Shown here: positions 27,138 through 36,526 of the stretch, in pieces
Layout of the letters: every line of letters starts with the position of its first letter
How positions within the stretch are numbered: position 1 is the stretch's first letter
Assembly: GCA_934757275.1 (NCBI GenBank)
Contig: CAKVLN010000002.1
Location: forward strand, 186,001-250,000
Origin: an uncultured Candidatus Melainabacteria bacterium
Lineage (GTDB): Bacteria > Cyanobacteriota > Vampirovibrionia > Gastranaerophilales > Gastranaerophilaceae
Reading direction: 5' to 3'
DNA length: 64,000 nt
Made by a program: the position numbers and the translations under genes
The notes under the pieces: model-generated
What the model was told of the DNA's origin: nothing
Database searches by the model: none
What the model saw: only the letters and a program-made list of their open reading frames with translations

Positions 27138-28661
27138 ATGAAAAACAAGGTTTCATCACTAGTTTTAGCATTGTTACTATTGTGCAATTGTGCGCATGCT
27201 GGTGAAAACAATGATTTAAGAACGCTATTTCTAAACAATAAAGCAAATATTTGCGGTATTAACCTCAGAACGTTTAACGCTCAAGACACAAATGGAAATG
27301 AAATTATTGATGAAAACGAGGTTAGTGGGAATTTTATAAACGCAATTGATAGATTAGATGAAATTAAAAATCTTGGTATAAATACACTCCATGTATTGCC
27401 AATAACCCCCGTTGGCAGACTAAAAGCCCTCGGAACTGCAGGTTCGGTTTATGCTGCAGAGAATTTTTGGGACATAAACCCTCAACTAGTTGACAAAACT
27501 TCTAGCTTGACTGATATAGAACAAGCTAAAAAGTTTGTTGAGGAGTGCCATAAGCGTGGAATTAGGGTAGTTATTGACCTTCCAAGTTGTGGTGCTTATG
27601 ATTTATTTTTAACTCACCCAGAATTGTTTGTAAAAGATGATAAACAATGTTCAATCGTTCCTACAGATTGGACAGATGTTAGATTATTAAAAACTGGCAA
27701 CAACAAAAAACTTAATCAAGAGGTTTTAGAGGCGCACAAAAAATTTGTAAATTTGGTTCTTGCTATTGGTGCAGATGGTATTAGAGCCGATGTTGCAACC
27801 ATTAAACCTTCAGCTTTTTGGACGGAAATTATAAAATATACCCGAAGTAAAGACCCAGAATTTATGTTTTTAGCAGAAGCCTCTGATTCGTGGAGAGAGC
27901 CACCTAGCCAATATGCAGAATTTACACCTTATGACAAATTATTGCAAGCAGGTTTTGATGGCTATTATGGAAGTTTCTTTAATCTAAAAGAATGGAATGC
28001 AGAACAATTTATAGAACATGTCAAATTTAACCTTAAACTCTTAGAAACATACAAAGCGCCTAAAAGTGTAATAATGAGTTTTACAACACATGACGAAGTT
28101 AGCCCTGTAGTATTGCACGGTGAAAATTTTTCAATAATGATTTCGTGGTTAGAAGCGACTTTGCCATTTAATCCTTATTGCATTGACGGTTTCTTTACTG
28201 GCGATACTTATATTTATCCGTGGGCAAATACAAAGGCTCAAAAATCAGAAACTGACGATGATACATATTTTGTCCACAGAGGCAAATTAGATATCTTCAA
28301 TTTTTCTAGAAAACCTGACGGCAAAAATGAAAGAATTTTGAACAGCTTTAAAGAAGCATTAGCTTTTAGAAATGAAAATATAGATTTGATAACCAAAGGT
28401 GATTTTACTGAGCTTAAAACTGGCAACGATAAAGTTTTTGCTTATACAAGAAAATTCAATAAAGAGCAAGTAATTGTTGTAGGAAACTTAGATTTTAAAA
28501 ATTCACAAAACAAAATTACGATAAAAGATAAAAGTATTAATAAGAAGAATGTACTAGAGGTTATCACAGGTAACGATGATATTAAGGCTGGTCGCAAGCG
28601 TCTATATACAGATTTAGATGCAGGCGAAATCAAAGTATTGATGGTTAAAGAAAGGAAATAA
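27138..28661 (+). CDS. Secreted alpha-amylase family (GH13) protein
   Basis: A 507-residue glycoside hydrolase with a signal peptide (residues 1-22, ending NCAHA). An EF-hand-like calcium loop (DTNGNEIIDENE) lies near residues 50-61. The TIM barrel carries GIRADVA with the nucleophile Asp, FLAEASD with the acid/base Glu, and FTTHDE with the third carboxylate, so the catalytic triad is intact. A C-terminal beta domain follows. Substrate is probably an alpha-glucan. GGGGGA precedes the ATG. trpS starts 3 bp after its stop, an unusual operon partner. Confidence 0.9.
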   Translation: MKNKVSSLVLALLLLCNCAHAGENNDLRTLFLNNKANICGINLRTFNAQDTNGNEIIDENEVSGNFINAIDRLDEIKNLGINTLHVLPITPVGRLKALGTAGSVYAAENFWDINPQLVDKTSSLTDIEQAKKFVEECHKRGIRVVIDLPSCGAYDLFLTHPELFVKDDKQCSIVPTDWTDVRLLKTGNNKKLNQEVLEAHKKFVNLVLAIGADGIRADVATIKPSAFWTEIIKYTRSKDPEFMFLAEASDSWREPPSQYAEFTPYDKLLQAGFDGYYGSFFNLKEWNAEQFIEHVKFNLKLLETYKAPKSVIMSFTTHDEVSPVVLHGENFSIMISWLEATLPFNPYCIDGFFTGDTYIYPWANTKAQKSETDDDTYFVHRGKLDIFNFSRKPDGKNERILNSFKEALAFRNENIDLITKGDFTELKTGNDKVFAYTRKFNKEQVIVVGNLDFKNSQNKITIKDKSINKKNVLEVITGNDDIKAGRKRLYTDLDAGEIKVLMVKERK

Positions 28662-28664
28662 TAT

Positions 28665-29669
28665 ATGCAAGATAAAATCGTATTTACAGGTATGCGTCCA
28701 ACGGGGAAATTGCATTTGGGACACTACTTGGGTGTTATTGAGAACATGGTTAAGCTACAAGAAGAGTACAGATGTTTCTATTTTATAGCAGATTGGCACG
28801 CTTTGACTACAAAATACGATAAAACAGAAGGTTTAAGACAAGATGTTATTGATGTTGCGATTGATTGGCTTGCAAGCGGTATTGACCCAGAAAAAGCTAC
28901 TATTTACGTTCAATCTCTTATTCCTGAAACAGCAGAGCTTCATATTTATTTAAGCATGATTACTCCACAAAACTGGGTAGAAAGAGATCCAAATTTAAAA
29001 GATATGGCAAAAATCTTGCGTTCTAAAGATGGTTTTGCCTCTCAAATCAACTATGGCTTGATGGGTTATCCAGTTTTAATGACTGCCGACATCTTATCAT
29101 TTAATGCTGATTATGTACCTGTTGGTATCGACCAAGTTGCACACGTTGAATTAACAAGAGATATCGCAAGAAGATTTAACAACATCTACAAAACAGATTT
29201 CTTCAAAGAAACTCAGCCACTACTAAATAACTGTTCACTAATTTGCGGTTTAGATGGTAACAAGATGGGCAAATCTTTCAACAACGATATCAAGATTGCA
29301 GATACAGAAGAAGTTACTGCGAAGAAGATTATGTCTGCAATTACTGATAGAAGTCGAATGAGAAAAGATGACCCAGGACACCCAGACGATTGCGAAGTAG
29401 CTTTCAAATATTGGAAGATTTTTGGAAACGAAGAAGAAGTTAATACAATAAGATGTGAATGCGAAAAAGGACAAAGAGGTTGTGCTGATTGCAAACGACA
29501 ATTAGGAGCAAGAGTTAACGAAAAATTCAAAGAAATAAGAGAAAAAAGAAGATTTTACGAGGCTCACCCAGAAATCGTTGAAAAAATCTTAAATGAAGGT
29601 TCTGCAAGAGCAAGAGTAGAAGCTCAAAAAGTCTTAAAAGAAGTTAGAAAACTTGTTAGAATGTACTAA
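28665..29669 (+). CDS. trpS: Tryptophanyl-tRNA synthetase
   Basis: A 334-residue class I synthetase charging tRNA-Trp. The HIGH motif reads LHLGH and KMSKS reads KMGKS. The FIADWHALTT and VPVGIDQVAHVELTRDIA motifs are complete. Length is typical. It is coupled to the secreted GH13 gene upstream, and a terminator follows. Confidence 0.96.
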   Translation: MQDKIVFTGMRPTGKLHLGHYLGVIENMVKLQEEYRCFYFIADWHALTTKYDKTEGLRQDVIDVAIDWLASGIDPEKATIYVQSLIPETAELHIYLSMITPQNWVERDPNLKDMAKILRSKDGFASQINYGLMGYPVLMTADILSFNADYVPVGIDQVAHVELTRDIARRFNNIYKTDFFKETQPLLNNCSLICGLDGNKMGKSFNNDIKIADTEEVTAKKIMSAITDRSRMRKDDPGHPDDCEVAFKYWKIFGNEEEVNTIRCECEKGQRGCADCKRQLGARVNEKFKEIREKRRFYEAHPEIVEKILNEGSARARVEAQKVLKEVRKLVRMY

Positions 29670-29676
29670 TAAAGAA

Positions 29677-29712
29677 AAACGGTTGGAATTTACATATTCC
29701 AACCGTTTTTTT
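29677..29712. terminator. Bidirectional terminator between trpS and der
   Basis: AAACGGTTGGAAT and ATTCCAACCGTTT pair around a TTACAT loop, with a T run on the plus side and an A run on the left that serves the minus strand. Confidence 0.9.
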
Positions 29713-29721
29713 ATACTTTAT

Positions 29722-31062
29722 TTATTTCTTCTTTTCACTTCTTGTTCTAACAGACAATCTAATAGGTGTTCCCATAAAGCCAAACGCTTCTCTTAGTTTG
29801 TTTTCCATATAACGTTTGTAATGATCCTTCATCAAATCTTCGTTATTAGCAAACAAAATAAAGGTTGGCGGTTGAATTGCCGCTTGTGTTGAGTACATAA
29901 TCTTCAAACGTTTATTTCTAATTGTTTGTGGTGGATTAAGAGCATAAGCCTCATTAATAACCTTGTTCAACAAACCTGTCGAAACTCTCTTAGAGCGTTC
30001 CTTTTGAACCTCTACTACTCTTGTAAAAATTTGGTTCAATCTTTGGTGAGTTACTGCGCTGATATAAATTTTTGGAACGTAATCCAAAAATGGAATTTCA
30101 TGCGCAATTTTTTCTTCAAATTTATTAATTGTGTTTGATTTCTTGTCCTCAATCAGATCCCATTTGTTAATTGCGATTACCATACCTTTACCTGCGTCTG
30201 TAATAATTGACGCAATTTTTTTATCCTGATCTGAAATTCCATTTATTGCCTCAGTTGCATCAATTACCATCAAAGCAACATCGCATTCTCTAATTGAGCG
30301 AATTGCCCTATCTACTGCAAATTTTTCTACGCCATAATCAACCTTTGCTTTTTTTCTGATACCTGCAGTATCTACAATTACAAACTCTTGGTCATTATAA
30401 GTTAGTCGAGAATCGATGCTATCTCTTGTTGTTCCAGATACATCGGAAACTATTACTCTGTTTTCACCCAACAAAGCGTTTACAATTGACGATTTACCAG
30501 CATTTGGTCTACCAACGATTGCAATTTTAATTGTTGTATCTTCTTCCTCTTCAACATCATAAGAAAAATCAGAAGTAATTTCTTCTAGCAAATCACCTAC
30601 GCCACCAGAACCATGCAACGCAGAGATTGCAATAGGTTCACCAATCGCAAGTGAATAAAAATCACTAATCATAGTAATTTGGTTATGCGAATCGACTTTA
30701 TTTACTGCTAAAAAGATTGGTTTATTACTTTGTCTTAAAATATTGGCGATGTCCGTATCAACTGGAGTTACACCCTCCAAACCATCAACGATAAAGATAA
30801 TTTTGTCAGCTTCTTCGCAAGCAATTTTTGCTTGGTCATAAATTGAAAGCATAATTTCGTCTTCATCACCAGGAACAATACCGCCTGTATCAATTACAGT
30901 GAAAGGTTTATTTTGCCATTCCACATCAAAATATATTCTATCTCTCGTTACTCCTGGGCGGTCATCAACGATAGATTGTCTTTTTCCTACTAATCTGTTA
31001 ACAAATGTTGACTTACCAACATTTGGTCTTCCTACTATTGCAATAATTGGTTTTCTACTCAT
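29722..31062 (-). CDS. der: Ribosome assembly GTPase Der (EngA)
   Basis: A 446-residue tandem GTPase needed for 50S maturation. Two G1 motifs, GRPNVGKST near residue 9 and GRPNAGKSS near residue 183, each have full G3 and G4 motifs (DTGG, NKVD; DTAG, NKWD). The C-terminal KH-like domain ends in basic residues. Length is typical. Confidence 0.97.
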   Translation of the reverse strand: MSRKPIIAIVGRPNVGKSTFVNRLVGKRQSIVDDRPGVTRDRIYFDVEWQNKPFTVIDTGGIVPGDEDEIMLSIYDQAKIACEEADKIIFIVDGLEGVTPVDTDIANILRQSNKPIFLAVNKVDSHNQITMISDFYSLAIGEPIAISALHGSGGVGDLLEEITSDFSYDVEEEEDTTIKIAIVGRPNAGKSSIVNALLGENRVIVSDVSGTTRDSIDSRLTYNDQEFVIVDTAGIRKKAKVDYGVEKFAVDRAIRSIRECDVALMVIDATEAINGISDQDKKIASIITDAGKGMVIAINKWDLIEDKKSNTINKFEEKIAHEIPFLDYVPKIYISAVTHQRLNQIFTRVVEVQKERSKRVSTGLLNKVINEAYALNPPQTIRNKRLKIMYSTQAAIQPPTFILFANNEDLMKDHYKRYMENKLREAFGFMGTPIRLSVRTRSEKKK

Positions 31063-31183
31063 AATACGTTTAGTCTAACATGAAAAGTTTTTGATTACAA
31101 TTATGACATATCATTGTTGCGATTACATCTTGAATGCAGGGTTATTGTTTTGTAAATTTTTGTAAAAAATTTTTATTAAACTC

Positions 31184-31210
31184 TAAAGTTATTGAAAATT
31201 ATGTCGTTAT
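31184..31210 (+). promoter_or_regulatory. Sigma-28-like promoter of the metalloprotease gene
   Basis: TAAAGTTA, exactly 11 bp, GTCGTTAT. This matches the consensus at 12 to 13 of 16 positions with the same spacer as the four better sites. Transcription would start near 31217, 24 nt before the ATG. Confidence 0.55.
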
Positions 31211-31240
31211 ATAAAATGAAAGTTAAAATAGTGGGGTGAT

Positions 31241-33259
31241 ATGGATTATTCATACAATAACTACAATAATGAAGAAATTAAATTAAATTTAAAAATTGGT
31301 GACAATTGGGATAATTTGAATATTCAAAATAAATATCTTAATACTATTTTTTCTAAAATTGATGATGGCGATAGAAAGATTTCAGCAGATGAACTTTCAT
31401 TATTAGAAAGATTGCTAGAAAAAAGTAATAATCTAATTAGAACGCTTTCGACTTTTGGAACAACAAAAAGCGAAAACAAAGATTATAGTGTTTTAAAAGA
31501 TGAAAATTTAAAAGTTGTTGTTGAACAAATCGAAAATGGGAAAATTGAAATACCTAAAAAAAGACAACTTACACAAAGTGGCTACATTGAGATGCAATAT
31601 AGTTCAAAAGAATACAATGAAATAAAAAAAGATTCTAAAAGTTTTTATGAAAATCAAATAAATAAGATTAAAGCACAACTGGCACAAAAATATTCAAGCG
31701 ATTATGAAATAAATGTTTCTCAATATCAAAATGGTTATAAGTATGAAATTTTTGATTTAGACGTAAATAGAATAAAAAACAGCCAAAATAAATCATTTTC
31801 TCAATCTTTTACAAAAATCAGAAATGATGGTATAAGTCTTGAAATAACTGATTATTATGAAAATGAGATTACTGATAATGAAACGGCAGATTATAGCAAA
31901 AATCATCAGGAGGCAAATTTTGGTGAAATTGTAATAACAGATAAAAAAGGTAAAGAACATAAAATCAGTTATCACTTAGACGACTGTTCCGAAAAAGACG
32001 CTTTAGATTGTAGACGTGTAAGAGATAAAGCACTGAATTTACTAAGCAAATTACCATCAGAAACAATTGAAAAATTGCTGAAAAACGGAGTTGAAGATAT
32101 CTACTTTTCTGCAGAATACGAAAATCCGCTTTTAGCAGATCCTGATTATTATAAAAATAAAATGGATAAAAATGGAAATGTAATTGATATCTCATACGGT
32201 TCCGCAACAATTATTTCGCCAGAATTAAAATTAAAAGAACGTAATTATCAAACCGAGCGAAGCGTAAAAAGAAATGACAATATAAAAGTTGATATTGCTG
32301 ACACTGAAAAAAATAGCGCAGAAATGAAGATTACTTCAAAAAATGGCAATACTTTTTCAGTTAATATTATAGGCTCTTCTGGCGACATAGAAGGAGATAA
32401 ATTTCATCAATGGCAATTACCAAGATTAGAAAAATTGATGAGTGAATTACCACCATCTGTTTTGGAAGATTTAGAAAACGAAATTACCGATGTCAAATTT
32501 TTACAAGAAAATATTGGTGGGACTTCTGCAGGACTTTACTCTCCTGGAACAAATACAATAGCTTTTAAAGCTGATTATGACAACGATACTCCAACTATCT
32601 CATTTGTGCATGAATTAGGTCATGCTATTGATGATCAAAACGGCACCTTCTTATCTTCTAAACCAGAGTTTGCACAAAAATTTGAAAACTTTCAAAAATT
32701 ATTTACTAAAAAATTTCCAAATATAGATAATCACGCCTGCGATAACGCACAAGAATTTTTTGCATCTACTTATGCTTATCTAGAATTGCCTAATGATAAG
32801 AGAAATAATCATATCGGCGATTTAGAGACACTTATTGATAATTTTAAAAATTCTAGCAACAATGAAGAGCAAGAATTGTATAAGTTATTCACTGAATTAA
32901 AACAAGAAGTTCGCAACAATGTAAATATAGTTAGAAACAAACCAAAAGAACAAAGAGCGGATAATTCATTAACCCAATTAGTAAAAAATGAATGCTCTGA
33001 TTTAATCAATAAATTCAACAAGTATGGTAGATATATGGAAGAAAATTTCGATTCTCAATCAGTGCAAATTGATTTAACCAGAGCACTAGCAGATAGTGAT
33101 AAGGTTTTTGAGGTTTATATAAAAGAATGGACTGAATTTGTAGAAGACAAAAGAACTACTGCATGGGGAGCACATATTCCAACTCCGTCTGAAATTCAAG
33201 AACTCTATTCAGAATTGATACAAAAAGCGCAAGAATTAAGGACAAAAGTAAGAAATTAA
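31241..33259 (+). CDS. Lethal-factor-like zinc metalloprotease
   Basis: A 672-residue protein without signal peptide or membrane helix. The protease region has SFVHELGHAIDD (His457, Glu458, His461) and then AQEFFAS, where Glu505 fits as third zinc ligand, as in gluzincins. The HELGHAID sequence and its following AxEFFA helix resemble the anthrax lethal factor and related bacterial toxin proteases. A degenerate EF-hand-like loop sits at residues 40-51. The middle (about 60-430) has no family I know. GTGGGG lies just before the ATG. A sigma-28-like promoter precedes it. I infer an exported or effector-type protease; the substrate is unknown. Confidence 0.7.
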   Translation: MDYSYNNYNNEEIKLNLKIGDNWDNLNIQNKYLNTIFSKIDDGDRKISADELSLLERLLEKSNNLIRTLSTFGTTKSENKDYSVLKDENLKVVVEQIENGKIEIPKKRQLTQSGYIEMQYSSKEYNEIKKDSKSFYENQINKIKAQLAQKYSSDYEINVSQYQNGYKYEIFDLDVNRIKNSQNKSFSQSFTKIRNDGISLEITDYYENEITDNETADYSKNHQEANFGEIVITDKKGKEHKISYHLDDCSEKDALDCRRVRDKALNLLSKLPSETIEKLLKNGVEDIYFSAEYENPLLADPDYYKNKMDKNGNVIDISYGSATIISPELKLKERNYQTERSVKRNDNIKVDIADTEKNSAEMKITSKNGNTFSVNIIGSSGDIEGDKFHQWQLPRLEKLMSELPPSVLEDLENEITDVKFLQENIGGTSAGLYSPGTNTIAFKADYDNDTPTISFVHELGHAIDDQNGTFLSSKPEFAQKFENFQKLFTKKFPNIDNHACDNAQEFFASTYAYLELPNDKRNNHIGDLETLIDNFKNSSNNEEQELYKLFTELKQEVRNNVNIVRNKPKEQRADNSLTQLVKNECSDLINKFNKYGRYMEENFDSQSVQIDLTRALADSDKVFEVYIKEWTEFVEDKRTTAWGAHIPTPSEIQELYSELIQKAQELRTKVRN

Positions 33260-33282
33260 TAGTTCGTTTAACTTTCAAAATA

Positions 33283-33957
33283 TTATCTTAACGTTTTTGC
33301 AATTTCTGCTTGAATAGTATTTGCTCGAGTAATATATTTTGAGAGTTTAACGTATTTATCGCCAGCTTCGCCGTAAGGAGTTTGCATTGTCATCAATTCG
33401 TCAACGCTTTTATTTATATTTTCTAATTTTGCCAACGATTTTTTTAATTCTAAAACCGAAGAGAATTTCTTAGGTAATTTTGCAATAATTGCATCAGAAA
33501 ACATTCCAAAAAGCTTCTTCATTCCGCCAAATTGCTCTTTAACTTTTGGCGACAACATATTTGTAATTCCGCCTGATATTTTTGCAGAAAGGCTAGTATC
33601 GTTATAGATTTCAATAAGCCCGTCTAAATCTTCTTGCAACTGTTTTTTACGGTTAAAAAGTTGCTCTACCTTATTGAAATCTCTAACATCTTTAGCAGCT
33701 TGAATTTGAGCGTCCATTGACTTCAATTCGTCCTCAGTCTTAGAAATCTTATACTCTAATTTAAAGATTTCATCAGTAACATCTTTGTATGCGTCCTCCT
33801 TCAAAATATTGTAATCATAGTCATTAAGACGTCTTTGAGGTTCGGCTTGGTTGCTAAAAGAGTGAATATCTTCGGGTTGCAAGAAAAAATTATCTTCATC
33901 TTGCAATTTTGCACCAAAAGGGTTTTCGTTATTATTTACAAACATATCTCCACTCAT
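33283..33957 (-). CDS. Hypothetical coiled-coil protein in the fliW-csrA operon
   Basis: A 224-residue protein without a recognised domain. The N-terminal 45 residues are polar and probably disordered, and residues 60-125 form a strong coiled coil (KLEYKISKTEDELKSMDAQI). A second helical region follows. It is the last gene of the run TPR-fliW-csrA-193aa-this gene, 15 bp after its neighbour, so it is probably co-expressed. A flagellar or secretion chaperone-like function is possible but not shown. Confidence 0.75.
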   Translation of the reverse strand: MSGDMFVNNNENPFGAKLQDEDNFFLQPEDIHSFSNQAEPQRRLNDYDYNILKEDAYKDVTDEIFKLEYKISKTEDELKSMDAQIQAAKDVRDFNKVEQLFNRKKQLQEDLDGLIEIYNDTSLSAKISGGITNMLSPKVKEQFGGMKKLFGMFSDAIIAKLPKKFSSVLELKKSLAKLENINKSVDELMTMQTPYGEAGDKYVKLSKYITRANTIQAEIAKTLR

Positions 33958-33972
33958 AAAAAAATTATACTA

Positions 33973-34554
33973 TTAAAGATAATTTTCTTCAATTTTTTCT
34001 TTCATTACTAATGCTGGATAATAATCAGGTATTAACATCAAACATTCATTAATATGAAAATATGCTTGATTGAAATCATGTACTTTTAAATAATAACGCA
34101 TTAGCATAAAATGCAATTCTGCATCGTTATAATAAATCTCTTTAGATTTTTGCATGTAATTATAAGAGGCGGAAAGCAAGTTGTTTTCAAACATCACACG
34201 AGCTGCAAACTTGTAGCTCTCTTGATTTATGTCAGCAAAAATTTCTAACGCACCGAGTAATTGCTCTATATAGTCGAGTTTTTCATTCTTTAGCAAAAAA
34301 TCTAAATCAATTTCTAAAAAGTTTCTAATCTGAAAATAAGTCGGAAAAATTTCCATATACCCTTCCAGAATAGACACGAGAATTGCGCCCCAAATGCCAC
34401 GAGGATTGTCGATTTTTGAGAAAATTTTCTTAGCGAACGACAAATCGTCATTAAGAAGGCATAAATAAGCGTGCTCTAACGAGTTTGGAATAATTTTGAT
34501 ATCAGAGCAATCTTGATAAAAAAAGAAAATTTTCTTTTTACTAAAATTAACCAT
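33973..34554 (-). CDS. TPR-like protein in the fliW-csrA operon
   Basis: A 193-residue helical protein with tetratricopeptide-like spacing in the second half (AELHFMLMRYYLKVHDFNQ then AYFHINECLMLIPDYYPAL). It overlaps csrA by 8 bp, which suggests coupling. It has no signal peptide. Its position points to a role in flagellar regulation or export, for example as a chaperone, but no named family fits. Confidence 0.7.
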   Translation of the reverse strand: MVNFSKKKIFFFYQDCSDIKIIPNSLEHAYLCLLNDDLSFAKKIFSKIDNPRGIWGAILVSILEGYMEIFPTYFQIRNFLEIDLDFLLKNEKLDYIEQLLGALEIFADINQESYKFAARVMFENNLLSASYNYMQKSKEIYYNDAELHFMLMRYYLKVHDFNQAYFHINECLMLIPDYYPALVMKEKIEENYL

Positions 34555-34885
34555 TCTTTTTATTTATTCTTATAGAATTTTTCTTAGTATTATGTTCGTC
34601 AACTACAAGTTCTTCATCTACGCTAGGTGTATTCGCAGTTTTATCATTAAGCGACGTACCACCTTTAATCAAGTCAGCAACTGAGTCAACAGATGACACA
34701 TTAGTATTTTTGCCAATCAAGTTAGCAAGTTTTATTTGCAGATATATTTCTTCACGATAAATTTTTACATCTTTATCAGCTTTTATTGCAACCTTACAGA
34801 CGCCATTTTTTGCTTCGACAATAGTGATTTCAATATTGTCGTTTATCATTATTTTTTGACCATTTTTTCTAGTAATAACGAGCAT
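34547..34885 (-). CDS. csrA: Carbon storage regulator CsrA, long form
   Basis: The first 60 residues are a normal CsrA: MLVITRKNGQKIMINDNIEI, then VKIYREEIYLQI with the RNA-contacting Arg-Glu-Glu segment. CsrA binds GGA motifs in mRNA leaders and represses translation. The protein continues for about 50 more residues (112 in total; most are near 60-75) with a Ser/Thr/Asp-rich tail of unknown role. It lies 17 bp after fliW, the conserved pairing in which FliW sequesters CsrA. A candidate CsrA site precedes the flagellin gene. Confidence 0.92.
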   Translation of the reverse strand: MLVITRKNGQKIMINDNIEITIVEAKNGVCKVAIKADKDVKIYREEIYLQIKLANLIGKNTNVSSVDSVADLIKGGTSLNDKTANTPSVDEELVVDEHNTKKNSIRINKKNG

Positions 34886-34902
34886 TTTATTCCTTAAAAA
34901 TT

Positions 34903-35334
34903 CTAATTTTCTTTAAACATAGGGTAGCTAATGTCATAACCCGAACCTGACAATACAACTTGTGCTGCACTTTGGTTATCAAGATTAAAAATCAAAGGTG
35001 CAAGTAAATTGATTGTCGTACCTTTCGGATTGTCTTGCGGAATTGATGTTATATTCATAACAAGCAAACTCTCCACATTTGTAATTTTTAATGCATCTAC
35101 TATGTTGTCAGGCAAATCTATTGTGTAGTCTAAGTTTAAAGCTGATACCGAAATAATCGGAAAAGCTAACGCTGGGTCTTCGACTGATTGAAGCCACTTG
35201 AACAAAGTATCTTTGTTTGGGTCTAGTATTATAAATTTGTGCAACATATCAAAACCAATGATAGGCATCACAAAGTTAAAAATACGATTTTCTTCAATTT
35301 CAATTTCGCCAAATCTAGCTGTAATTAATTTCAT
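34903..35334 (-). CDS. fliW: Flagellar assembly factor FliW
   Basis: A 143-residue protein that binds both flagellin and CsrA, so that free flagellin releases CsrA and stops its own translation. FGEIEIEENRIFNFVMPIIGF and LQSVEDPALAFPII are family motifs. The csrA gene follows after 17 bp, and a TPR gene precedes by 12 bp. Confidence 0.94.
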   Translation of the reverse strand: MKLITARFGEIEIEENRIFNFVMPIIGFDMLHKFIILDPNKDTLFKWLQSVEDPALAFPIISVSALNLDYTIDLPDNIVDALKITNVESLLVMNITSIPQDNPKGTTINLLAPLIFNLDNQSAAQVVLSGSGYDISYPMFKEN

Positions 35335-35346
35335 TCCTTAACTTTC

Positions 35347-36093
35347 TTAAAAACCTACTGACATTTGATTAGTCAATAATGATTGTATTACTTGTGGACT
35401 TAGAGAAGAATTTCCACTTCCCATAAGCATATTTAACATTGCATTGTTGTTATTTAATTCATTATTACCCGTTAATAATGACATTTCATTAACGTTGTTG
35501 TTCAAAACATCACTCAAACCAGCTCTTTGTAAAACTCTTAATGCTGCAACAATTTCATCATTTGTAGGAACTTCACTTGAGAAATCTTTATAATCTCTGA
35601 ATTTTTGAGGAGTTACATCACCATCTCTGTTCATTTCACGCATTAAGTTTTCAATCTTTTGTTTTTCGTAATCACTTCTTGCCTCATCAGAAAAACCAGA
35701 ACCAAATCTACCTTGAATAAAGCTATCAAGTGCAGAAGTTTCACTTTCTTCATGACATTTTTCAGGAGTTTCTAAGCAAGTCTTTCCTTTAGTTGCATAA
35801 CGACCTAATTGTCCGTTTGGAGAAAGATTAATAACTTTTTCGTAGTTTGCAACTGCTTCATCTTTTTTACCAATTTGAGCAGAAGTCATAGCTAAATAAT
35901 AATACGCAACTGCATTTGATGGATCTCTTTTTACAATGTTATTGAATGCTATGTAAGATTGAGAATAATTACCAGATTTATACAATCTAATAGCATTTGC
36001 TAAAGCAGTGTTTGATGTTGATTTTGCGCAAGCAAAGTTCATTGTAGAAGCGCAAATTATTGCCGTCATTAATACTAAAATATACTTTTTCAT
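35347..36093 (-). CDS. Secreted TPR protein upstream of fliW
   Basis: A 248-residue protein with a Sec signal peptide (residues 1-23, ending NFACA). Two to three tetratricopeptide repeats lie at about 28-105 (SYIAFNNIVKRDPSNAVAYY, DEAVANYEKVINLSPNG). The second half is helical and ends in an Asn/Met-rich region. It starts the operon with fliW and csrA. It may be an envelope scaffold for motility or secretion; nothing more specific is visible. Confidence 0.8.
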   Translation of the reverse strand: MKKYILVLMTAIICASTMNFACAKSTSNTALANAIRLYKSGNYSQSYIAFNNIVKRDPSNAVAYYYLAMTSAQIGKKDEAVANYEKVINLSPNGQLGRYATKGKTCLETPEKCHEESETSALDSFIQGRFGSGFSDEARSDYEKQKIENLMREMNRDGDVTPQKFRDYKDFSSEVPTNDEIVAALRVLQRAGLSDVLNNNVNEMSLLTGNNELNNNNAMLNMLMGSGNSSLSPQVIQSLLTNQMSVGF

Positions 36094-36229
36094 AATAACC
36101 CTTCTTATTCAAAATATCTTTTTATTAAGTATACATCTACTCAATTCAACTTGGTATACACCATGTAATTGAATTATACACTATTTTTTTAAGTATAACA
36201 AGGTTTAAGTCAAGAAGAAGTTTTTGGTA

Positions 36230-36515
36230 GCCTAAAGTGTTATTAACTTTTCAGGATTGCCACGAAAATCTTACGATTTTCTTGCAATGACGCCCAGCTA
36301 GGCGATTTTACGTCCAGTCATTACGAGGAGCTTGAGCGACGAAGTAATCCATTGTTATGAAAAGTAGGTTGGACTTTCAGCCCAACAAAAACATTAGACA
36401 AAATAGTAATAGTTTATAAAAAGCTGGATTCTTCGTGCTAATCGCACTCAGAATGACCCTAAACTTGCTTGTTTGGCGTATTTGGTCTTGTTTCCTCTCT
36501 ATTGGTGAGGGTTAA
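36230..36515. repeat. Mosaic island of palindromic repeats
   Basis: Contains the attgccacg...gcaatgacg module (about 36253-36355), a GTTGGACTTTCAGCCCAAC hairpin (about 36367-36386) and a reversed 63-bp palindromic element (36395-36458). No gene is visible between the TPR gene and gshB. Confidence 0.75.
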
Positions 36516-36526
36516 TCACTTAGCAA

